Shown piece by piece: positions 40,281-46,199 of a stretch of 46,199 nt of DNA. The DNA is from Ardenticatenaceae bacterium (GTDB taxonomy: Bacteria > Chloroflexota > Anaerolineae > Promineifilales > Promineifilaceae), in NCBI GenBank assembly GCA_020634315.1, contig JACKBV010000033.1, positions 1-46,199 on the forward strand, written 5' to 3'. Below the pieces are notes generated by a model. The model searched no databases. It was not told the DNA's origin and saw nothing but the letters and a program-made list of their open reading frames with translations. Within the stretch, counting starts at the first letter, position 1, and the number at the start of each line of letters is the position of its first letter. The position numbers and the translations under genes are program-made.

Positions 40281-41241
40281 ATGACCTTGCCCTTGCTCCA
40301 TCCCTTCACCTTTAGCCATCAATTTCAAGCGATGGGCTGCCAGATTGCCGCCTGGTTAGATGTGGATGATGCGGCCACAGCCCACAATGCGCTGGCGCAA
40401 GTGGAAGCCATTATTCCGCCATCATGAACAAATCCTCAGCCGCTTTCGCGCAGACAGCGAGCTAAGTTTGTTAAACGGCCGTTCCGCCCAATGGGTTCCC
40501 GTCTCGCCACTGCTCTGGCAAACCCTGACAACCGCCATTTCCCTGGCCGAATTGACCGATGGCCTGTTTGATCCAACCCTGCTGCCCGCGCTCGAAGCAG
40601 CCGGTTACACACACACATTTCCCATCGCCCCCGGCGCAAATGGCACCAGCACAGCGCCCATGCCAGGATGCTGGGCGGACATCCGTCTGGATGCCGCGCG
40701 GCAAGCGGTATGGCTGCCCGCCGGTGTGCGCCTTGACTTTGGCGGAATTGGCAAAGGGCTGGCGGCACAGCAAGCTGTCCAGTTGTTAACGGGCTGGGGG
40801 CCGTGCCTGATTGATGCGGGCGGCGACTTGTGCGCCGGTGAAGCCCCGCGCAATTGGCCCGGCTGGCCGGTGGCCGTGACAACGCCAACCGGTGTTGATG
40901 GCGATTGCGCCGACTTGTTTTCGCTTTGGCTGGTGGAAGCGAGCTTATCCACGTCGGGCATTGATTATCGGCGCTGGCAGCATAACGGCCGTTCCGCCCA
41001 TCACATCATCGATCCGCGCACAGGCTGCCCGGCCGACACCGATTTACTCACCGTTACCGTCCTGCTGCGCAGCGCCGCCCAGGCAGAAGGCATCGCCACC
41101 GCCATGCTGGTGCAAGGGCAAGAAGCGAGTACAGCATGGCTTGAGCAGCGCAACATTCCCGCCGTACTGGTCAATCAGGCACAAACCATTTATCTAACAC
41201 CGGCAATGGCCCCGGCATGGCAACAAAAGGACATTTACTAA
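40281..41241 (+). pseudogene. apbE: FAD:protein FMN transferase (ApbE), frameshifted near the N-terminus
   Basis: From ATG 40281 (AGGA site) the frame reads the ApbE N-terminus, with HQFQAMGCQIAAWLD and a helix ending ALAQVEAII, then stops at 40425-40427. The rest of the protein (HHEQILSRFRADSELSLLN onward) is in the next frame. Removing one base at about 40416-40420 would restore a continuous AIFRHHEQILSRFR. All later motifs are intact: LDFGGIGKGLAA, DAGGDL, ASLSTSGIDYR and HHIIDPRTGCPA, which bind FAD and Mg and attach FMN to a Thr of target proteins outside the cell. No FMN-binding target is seen here, nor a clear lipobox. The change could be a true mutation or a sequencing error. The stop abuts the next ATG. 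Confidence 0.8.
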
Positions 41242-41940
41242 ATGACAAGGCAAACGACAATCACCCCGCTTTCCACTGGCAGCAAAACGATTACCTTTTT
41301 ACTCAGCCTGTTTTTCGGGCTGATATTGGGCGCTGTCCTGCTGGGAACGGCCGTATTAACCAGACAATTCACCACACTAGACGAACAACTAGCCACACAG
41401 CTCGGCATTGGCGCCAAAACAGCCTGGTATTTCTCACGCGCCAGCGGCACAGTTGCCTATTTGCTGCTTGCCAGCTCCACCGTGTGGGGCTTATTACTCA
41501 GCACACGCATCATCCGTACCTCCATCCCCGCCCCACTCATGATCGGAATGCACAACATCTTATCCTGGACAGCCATCGCCTTTACCAGCATTCACGCCCT
41601 CGCCCTCTTATTCGACAGCTACTATACCTACACATTGCCCACCCTCGTCATCCCATTCATCGGGCCATATCGCCCAGAATGGGTAGGACTCGGCATCATC
41701 GCCCTGTACATCATGATAGTCACCTCCGTCAGCTTCTCCTGGCGGCGGCAGTTGGGCCAAACCCGCTGGCGGCGTTTGCACTATCTGACCTTTGGCGCGT
41801 ATGGGCTGGCAACGCTGCATGGAATAATGGCCGGTACAGACAGCGGCAATCCCGGCATGAAATTCATCTATTGGGGCAGCGCGTTACTGGTCTTATTCCT
41901 GACAAATTATCGCATCATGGCTGGCAAAACGGCACGTTAA
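41242..41940 (+). CDS. Ferric-reductase-like haem b membrane protein
   Basis: 232 residues with six transmembrane helices. Candidate haem ligands are His in MIGMHNILSW and SIHALALLF (helices 3), and RLHYLTFGAYG and TLHGIMAG (later helices), the pattern of ferric reductase transmembrane / MsrQ-like proteins. The start follows the apbE stop directly (TAAATG). No flavin reductase domain is fused. With ApbE upstream, a covalently flavinylated partner would be expected to pass electrons through this protein, as in flavin-based extracytosolic electron transfer systems; that partner is not visible in the window. A perfect terminator follows. Confidence 0.83.
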   Translation: MTRQTTITPLSTGSKTITFLLSLFFGLILGAVLLGTAVLTRQFTTLDEQLATQLGIGAKTAWYFSRASGTVAYLLLASSTVWGLLLSTRIIRTSIPAPLMIGMHNILSWTAIAFTSIHALALLFDSYYTYTLPTLVIPFIGPYRPEWVGLGIIALYIMIVTSVSFSWRRQLGQTRWRRLHYLTFGAYGLATLHGIMAGTDSGNPGMKFIYWGSALLVLFLTNYRIMAGKTAR

Positions 41941-41977
41941 GGCGTGCGTCTCAGCCATCACAAGCGGCCACCAGGCC

Positions 41978-42016
41978 AAGAGCAGGCGGCAAAGCTATGT
42001 TTTGCCGCCTGCTCTT
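41978..42016 (+). terminator. Rho-independent terminator of the apbE operon
   Basis: A 16-bp perfect stem (41978-41993 with 42001-42016) with a 7-base loop, ending in four T. It is the strongest hairpin in the window. Confidence 0.92.
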
Positions 42017-42067
42017 TTGGCTAATCCAACGCTCTGTTTAACACACCGCCCATTGGGCTTGAAATTT

Positions 42068-42176
42068 TCCAATGCGGAAACCACTAAACTCCAATGCGGA
42101 AAATAAATTTTCCAATGCGGAAATTATTGAACTCCAATGCGGGGATTGTTGAACTCCAATGCGGGAATTGTTGAGA
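42068..42176. repeat. Five tandem copies of a 22-bp repeat
   Basis: TCCAATGCGG begins at 42068, 42090, 42111, 42133 and 42155 (periods 22, 21, 22, 22). Unit consensus TCCAATGCGGAAATTATTGA plus two bases; the second half of each unit is AT-rich and more variable. The period is about two helical turns. There are no unique spacers, so it is not a CRISPR. It lies between the apbE-operon terminator and the HIT gene; a copy of ACGGCCGT (42181) follows immediately. Confidence 0.85.
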
Positions 42177-42192
42177 GGAAACGGCCGTTGCC

Positions 42193-42648
42193 CTACAGCC
42201 CATTAAAAACAGCGCGAATCCGCCGCGCCAGGTCATTCATCACAGCCTCACTCACCGCTTCATCCGCCGTCGCCCGCAAATACGCAAAGATATTGACGCC
42301 ACGATAGTCGGCGGGCAAATCCGCCATACGCGGCACAACATGCACATGCACATGCGGATGTTCGGCCGTTTCCGCAAACTGAATGACATACGTCTTGGCG
42401 CAGCCCGTCGTTTCTCGCAAGGCAATGGAAAGCTGGCGCAGCAATATACCCAAAGCCCCCGCCTCTTCCTCCGTCAAATCGGCGACAGCCTCCACATGGC
42501 GGCGCAAGACGAGCACCAACCAGCCGGGCAAAGCGCTGTTAAAGCTGTGTACGACATCCCAATAGGGTGTGCGCAAAATGTTATCCCACAGCGGTGCATT
42601 TCCAGCATCGCGCTGCGCTAATCGTTGACAGGTGTGGCAAGTGGTCAT
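42193..42648 (-). CDS. HIT family nucleotide hydrolase/transferase
   Basis: 151 residues from ATG 42648. The histidine triad is HPHVHVHVVPR (about residues 99-109), and an N-terminal Cys-x-x-Cys (MTTCHTCQRL) may bind zinc as in Fhit/HINT-like relatives. LVLVLRRHVEAVADLTEEEA is the conserved mid-segment. It hydrolyses nucleoside phosphoramidates or dinucleoside polyphosphates. The ORF is open upstream without a stop into a toxin remnant, so it could be translated as a longer fusion; no good ribosome site is visible before ATG 42648. Confidence 0.85.
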   Translation of the reverse strand: MTTCHTCQRLAQRDAGNAPLWDNILRTPYWDVVHSFNSALPGWLVLVLRRHVEAVADLTEEEAGALGILLRQLSIALRETTGCAKTYVIQFAETAEHPHVHVHVVPRMADLPADYRGVNIFAYLRATADEAVSEAVMNDLARRIRAVFNGL

Positions 42649-43180
42649 AGGGTGTGGGTGGTAATAGGGACTGGAGACAGATGGATGTGCAATTACTCGA
42701 AACAGCCATTGCAATGACTGCTGATACAGTCGCTCACTAATGCGAATACGATTGGCAATGAGGGTATCCAACAGATGGCGTCCCATTTTTCTGAATATGG
42801 CCCGTTTGTTTTGCTTGCAGTAAAACGCCAACTGTGCCAATGGGATAAATGTTCCATTGAGCTGCGCCACACGCCGCCCTTTCGCGTCATCAATCAAAAT
42901 ATCGGGGACATTCTTTTCCAATGCCAAGACAATCGCCTCCGCTTCGCCGCGATCCATATCGTTCAACAGCAGTTGTACGGCCAATTGGTTTTGTGCAGAA
43001 ACAACATACCTTTGTGCAAAGGCACGAATAAGCTCTGCGTGTGGCTTATCCTCTCTGGTTGCTTCAGTAAACACGGCCAGAGGCACCAGGATGTCGGCAA
43101 ACAAGCACCATGAGCAATTCGAGTTTTTTGGAGAATGGATAAAGGGCTATCAGCGGCGAAGCATCGGCGACGATTTTCAT
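42649..43180 (-). pseudogene. DUF3368 (PIN-like) toxin remnant, frameshifted and fused to HIT
   Basis: From ATG 43180 the frame reads KIVADASPLIALYPFSKKLELL, the DUF3368 N-terminus with its first PIN Asp, then leaves the correct frame. Removing one base at about 43102 would restore LFADILVPLAVF and all downstream family motifs: MDRGEAEAIVLAL (acidic pair), ILIDDAKGRRVAQLNG and LDTLIANRIRISERLY. The stop that should follow the last helix is missing, so the frame continues through about 25 residues into the HIT protein. The module is probably dead, given a decayed antitoxin upstream. Confidence 0.75.
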
Positions 43181-43459
43181 GAGGCGAAGCGGGTTAATTC
43201 TTTCGAGTTCGGCTGGATCATAGTCAATGAGCGGTATTTGACGCCGGTCTAACTCAAACAAAAATTGCTCACGGCTGAGATCTGCCAATTCGACAGCCTG
43301 CCCCAGCGTTAGCTTATGCGCCTGGAACAGTGATACATCAGCGCAGCACGGACGTCATTATGTTGAGCGCGTCGCGTCACCAAAATTCGTCCTGGTTTTG
43401 GTTGAGCGCGTGCAGTAACCTAAATCGGTATGTCACTTGCTGATTTGCTGTGTGCTCAT
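43181..43459 (-). pseudogene. UPF0175 antitoxin remnant with multiple frameshifts
   Basis: The C-terminal half is clear: LFQAHKLTLGQAVELADLSR, then EQFLFELDRRQIPLIDYDPAELE, the UPF0175 helix-turn-helix and tail. Upstream, ATG 43459 (AAGGATG ribosome site, extended -10 promoter) starts MSTQQISK and stops after eight codons; recognisable pieces LLHALNQNQDEFW and VRAALMYH are in other frames. The C-terminus runs without a stop into the toxin. Two 11-bp direct repeats GTTGAGCGCGT (43362, 43401; 39 bp apart) lie in the damaged part. Confidence 0.65.
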
Positions 43460-43488
43460 GTTCACATCCTTTTTGTTGATGTGTAAGC

Positions 43489-43497
43489 ATTATAGCA
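43489..43497 (-). promoter_or_regulatory. Extended -10 promoter of the decayed toxin-antitoxin module
   Basis: TGCTATAAT on the minus strand: a perfect -10 with TGn extension and no good -35. It lies 30 bases before ATG 43459. An 18-bp palindrome containing ACGGCCGT (43503-43520) occupies the -20 to -35 zone. Confidence 0.6.
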
Positions 43498-43576
43498 GAA
43501 ATGGGAAACGGCCGTTTCCCCTGCGGCTAGATGGGTGATGGGGAGATGTGGGGAAGGAAACGGCCGTTACTCTTAC

Positions 43577-43726
43577 CTAGATACAGTTGGCAGGCAAGCT
43601 ATCATTATGAGTCTGTTTGTACATCTGCTTCAAATCTTCTTCCAGAGACGCTGGAGATTCGGTTTCTATCCTCCATCCATATTCGAGTTCCCAGCCAAAG
43701 TAAAGTAATGCCCATAATGGGTACAT
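43577..43726 (-). CDS. Small unrecognised protein in AT-rich patch
   Basis: 49 residues (MYPLWALLYFGWELEYGWRI and so on), not recognised. It looks protein-like: aromatic-rich strand or helix, then an acidic helix ESPASLEEDLKQMYKQ. A GGGGG stretch 12 bases upstream is a weak ribosome site. It lies 23 bases downstream of the frameshifted ORF on the same strand, so the two may have been one operon. Low-GC composition differs from the rest of the window. Confidence 0.35.
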   Translation of the reverse strand: MYPLWALLYFGWELEYGWRIETESPASLEEDLKQMYKQTHNDSLPANCI

Positions 43727-43749
43727 TTACATATGCCCCCTAGAAAAAT

Positions 43750-44065
43750 CTATATAACGATCCCAAAGTTTGCGCTTGCTTTTGGTTGTTGTACTAAAGC
43801 CAGCCAAGTTGAACCAATATAAATAAGAGGACCGATTCGCCTAGCATTGTCTTTTTTGATGCGTTCCACCGCCCAAATCATACATTTTTTTCAACATAGG
43901 CCACTGTAATTTGGCAATCTCCTGGATTCTAAAAGAGACTTCAATTTCTGGTGGATGAGCAAACCTCAACTTTTTGATGTAGAAATTGCTAATAAACCCC
44001 CTTACTTTTGGGTAGTTGTGCGAATCGGATGTCTTGAAATATAAAGCCCGAAAAAATAGCCTCAC
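43750..44065 (-). pseudogene. Unrecognised ORF, apparently frameshifted at a run of seven A
   Basis: GTG 44065 opens a frame rich in Phe, Tyr, Lys and Arg (LYFKTSDSHNYPKVRGFISN) that stops at 43841. Dropping one base in the A7 run (T7 on plus, 43885-43891) joins PMLKK to CMIWAVERIKKDNARRIGPL, which continues to a stop at 43750, giving about 104 residues. The combined sequence looks like a real basic helical protein, but I do not recognise a family. AT-rich composition suggests transfer. Sequencing error or programmed slippage on A7 are alternatives. Confidence 0.4.
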
Positions 44066-44122
44066 AGCAGTTGTCTTGTTTTTTATCCACTAAATTTGTA
44101 CCCATAGATAGGAGTTGGTGTC

Positions 44123-46199
44123 CTACTTGCTATGCCCTAAACGGCCGTATAACTCCCCAAGCACCTTCTTCGCCGCAATCGGAATCACCGTGCCGGGGCC
44201 AAAAATAGCCGCCGCGCCATGCGCATACAGGTACTCATAATCCTGCGCCGGAATCACCCCGCCGATAACCACCATGATGTCCTCGCGCCCCAGCGCCGCC
44301 AGTTCCGCCACCAACTGTGGCAGCAGCGTCTTGTGCCCCGCCGCCAACGAGCTAATGCCCACGACATGCACATCATTCTCCATTGCCTGCCGCGCCACCT
44401 CCGCTGGCGTCTGGAACAGCGGGCCAATGTCCACGTCAAAGCCCAAATCAGCAAAGGCCGTCGCCACCACCTTCGCGCCACGATCATGACCATCCTGCCC
44501 AATCTTCGCCACCAAAATGCGCGGACGCCGCCCCTCTAACTGCTCAAACTCATCGGCCATGCGCCGCACCTCGGCAATCGCGTCCATTTCGCCATACTCC
44601 GCCCGGTAAACACCGGCAATCGAACGGATGACGGCCTGATGCCGCCCCCATACTTGCTCCAAGGCAGTGCTGATCTCGCCTAAACTGGCGCGAGCACGGG
44701 CCGCATTCACCGACAATTCCAGCAAATTGCCCTCGCCCGATGCCGCCGCTTCGCTCAATGCTTGCAGCGCCGCCGCCACCGCCTGTTCATCCCGATTCGC
44801 GCGAAGTTCTTGCAAACGGGCAATTTGCGCCGCACGAACGGCCGTATTATCCACCTCCAAAATATCCAACGGCGCTTCCTCATCCAGACGGTACTTATTC
44901 AACCCAACCACCGTCTCATGCCCAGAATCAATGTGCGCCTGACGACGCGCCGCAGCTTCCTCAATACGCATCTTCGGCAATCCCGTCTCCAGCGCCTTGG
45001 CCATGCCGCCCAGCCCTTCCACCTCTTCAATGTGTGCCCAGGCACGGCGTGCCAGCTCATGCGTCAACGTCTCCACATAGTAAGAACCGCCCCAAGGGTC
45101 TACGACGCGGGTAATACCCGTCTCGTGCTGCAAATAAAGCTGCGTATTGCGTGCAATCCGCGCCGAAAAATCAGTGGGCAAGGCGATGGCCTCATCGAGG
45201 GCATTGGTATGCAGCGATTGCGTATGCCCCAAAGCGGCAGCCATCGCCTCCAGGCAGGTACGCGCCACATTGTTGAACGGGTCTTGCTCTGTCAGGCTCC
45301 AGCCGGAGGTCTGGCAATGGGTGCGCAGCGCCATACTTTTCTCGTCCTGCGGGTTAAATTGCTTGACGAGTTTGGCCCACAACATGCGTGCGGCACGCAT
45401 TTTTGCCACTTCCATGAAGTAGTTCATGCCAATTGCCCAAAAGAAGGAGAGGCGCGGCGCAAACACATCAATGTCCAGCCCGGCGGCACGGCCGGCACGC
45501 AGATATTCCAGCCCGTCGGCCAGCGTGTAGGCCATTTCGATATCGGCCGTGGCGCCCGCCTCTTGCATGTGGTAGCCGGAAATGCTGATGCTGTTGAATT
45601 TGGGCATTTCGCGGGCCGTGTAGGCGAAGATGTCGCCGATGATGCGCATGGAGGGCGCGGGCGGATAGATGTACGTGTTGCGCACCATGTACTCTTTGAG
45701 GATGTCATTTTGAATCGTGCCGGTTAACTGCGCGTGGGGCACGCCCTGCTCCTCGGCGGCAACGATGTAGAAGGCCATCACGGGCAGCACGGCGCCGTTC
45801 ATGGTCATGGAAACGCTCATTTTGTCCAATGGGATGCCGTCGAAGAGGATTTTCATGTCGAGGATGGAGTCAATTGCCACGCCAGCTTTGCCGACATCGC
45901 CGACGACACGCGGGTGATCTGAGTCGTAGCCACGATGGGTGGCAAGGTCGAAGGCGATGGAGAGGCCGCGCTGCCCGGCGGCAAGATTGCGGCGGTAGAA
46001 GGCGTTGCTCTCTTCGGCGGTGCTGAATCCGGCATATTGGCGCACCGTCCACGGCCGTACTGCATACATGGCAGGGTACGGCCCTCGCAAATAAGGGGGC
46101 ATTCCGGCGGTGAAGCCGAGGTGCTCCATGTTGGTAAGGTCGGCGGGGGTGTGAAACGGCCGTATCGGGATTTGCTCCAACGTCTGCCATACAAACTCT
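44123..46199 (-). CDS. scpA: Methylmalonyl-CoA mutase (5' end outside window)
   Basis: At least 691 residues; the frame stays open to the right edge, reading FVWQTLEQIPIRPF, so the N-terminus is cut. Adenosylcobalamin-dependent isomerisation of methylmalonyl-CoA to succinyl-CoA. The TIM barrel has PYPAMYAVRPWTVRQYAGFSTA with the Tyr, and PPAPSMRIIGDIF with the Arg, that distinguish methylmalonyl-CoA mutase from isobutyryl-CoA mutase; ISISGYHMQEAGATA holds the active-site His. The C-terminal B12 domain has the DGHDRGAK motif with the cobalt-ligating His, then GISSLAAGHK and VIGGVIP. Catalytic and B12 domains are on one chain. It pairs with MeaB encoded at 37-38 kb. ACGGCCGT copies at 44141, 44838, 46051 and 46156. 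Confidence 0.96.
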   Translation of the reverse strand, partial: EFVWQTLEQIPIRPFHTPADLTNMEHLGFTAGMPPYLRGPYPAMYAVRPWTVRQYAGFSTAEESNAFYRRNLAAGQRGLSIAFDLATHRGYDSDHPRVVGDVGKAGVAIDSILDMKILFDGIPLDKMSVSMTMNGAVLPVMAFYIVAAEEQGVPHAQLTGTIQNDILKEYMVRNTYIYPPAPSMRIIGDIFAYTAREMPKFNSISISGYHMQEAGATADIEMAYTLADGLEYLRAGRAAGLDIDVFAPRLSFFWAIGMNYFMEVAKMRAARMLWAKLVKQFNPQDEKSMALRTHCQTSGWSLTEQDPFNNVARTCLEAMAAALGHTQSLHTNALDEAIALPTDFSARIARNTQLYLQHETGITRVVDPWGGSYYVETLTHELARRAWAHIEEVEGLGGMAKALETGLPKMRIEEAAARRQAHIDSGHETVVGLNKYRLDEEAPLDILEVDNTAVRAAQIARLQELRANRDEQAVAAALQALSEAAASGEGNLLELSVNAARARASLGEISTALEQVWGRHQAVIRSIAGVYRAEYGEMDAIAEVRRMADEFEQLEGRRPRILVAKIGQDGHDRGAKVVATAFADLGFDVDIGPLFQTPAEVARQAMENDVHVVGISSLAAGHKTLLPQLVAELAALGREDIMVVIGGVIPAQDYEYLYAHGAAAIFGPGTVIPIAAKKVLGELYGRLGHSK

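Noticed and set aside
40360..40420. Separate start of ApbE at ATG 40360
   Set aside because: Residues encoded up to about 40418 are the wrong frame of the true N-terminus read from ATG 40281.
42068..42176. CRISPR array
   Set aside because: Units are contiguous at 21-22 bp with no unique spacers, and no cas genes are present.
43531..43743. Plus-strand gene in the AT-rich patch
   Set aside because: No ribosome site, no protein-like pattern; the minus strand gives more convincing frames.

Overview
The window looks like a chromosomal segment of a Chloroflexota bacterium (Anaerolineae / Ardenticatenia / Caldilineae-like; phylum fairly likely, class uncertain). The grounds are gene content and style rather than a marker gene: a redox repressor Rex, a Rieske / fused cytochrome b / di-haem cytochrome c operon, a methylmalonyl-CoA mutase with its MeaB chaperone, MacAB-type exporters with very long alanine-rich adaptor hairpins, GT-C glycosyltransferases with beta-sandwich tails, and a secreted FN3-like protein. 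Base composition is moderately GC-rich. Coding density is high and most genes sit on the minus strand in short operons. There are no rRNA genes, no intact insertion sequences and no CRISPR array.

Layout. 0-5.7 kb: end of a secreted FN3-like protein, a geranylgeranyl-reductase-family flavoprotein, a lone receiver-domain protein, an unknown protein, two zinc-ribbon proteins, and a divergent SDR/TetR pair with a three-copy operator. 5.8-9.3 kb: quinol:cytochrome c oxidoreductase operon (Rieske, cyt b, di-haem cyt c) with a clear promoter, then tRNA-Val. 9.4-16.2 kb: dcd, a glycosyltransferase, and a four-gene MacAB-like exporter operon. 16.4-19.3 kb: rex with its own Rex-type operator, coupled to a beta-propeller lipoprotein, then an FAD amine oxidoreductase. 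19.4-26.2 kb: M42 aminopeptidase, atpA, atpG, atpD, atpC and mreB in one minus-strand run, with no F0 or delta genes. 26.4-31.5 kb: two overlapping GT-C membrane proteins. 31.6-33.4 kb: permease / ArsR / thioredoxin-like operon with palindromic operators. 33.5-39.3 kb: MFS transporter, groES, glutaredoxin-like protein, histidine phosphatase, a palindromic repeat array, meaB and a META-domain lipoprotein. 39.5-42.0 kb: two small membrane proteins, a frameshifted apbE and a ferric-reductase-like haem membrane protein. 42.0-44.1 kb: an accessory patch with a 22-bp tandem repeat, a HIT protein fused in frame to a decayed toxin-antitoxin module, and an AT-rich stretch with unrecognised ORFs. 44.1 kb to the end: methylmalonyl-CoA mutase, cut by the window edge.

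The most striking signal is not a gene. The palindrome ACGGCCGT (usually AACGGCCGTT, often extended to AAACGGCCGTTT) occurs about 61 times by hand count in 46 kb, where base composition predicts about one. It lies in all three reading frames inside genes and also between genes, and it is sparse in the most conserved operons. It behaves like a highly iterated palindrome of the cyanobacterial HIP1 type, with a different sequence. Other items worth following are the 13-bp-phased TTCTAGAA operator, the AACCTCC(C/G)GGAGG palindrome array with a 64-bp period, the 22-bp tandem repeat, the variant Qo motif in cytochrome b, the insertion in ATP synthase alpha, and a cluster of single-base frameshifts at 40-44 kb.
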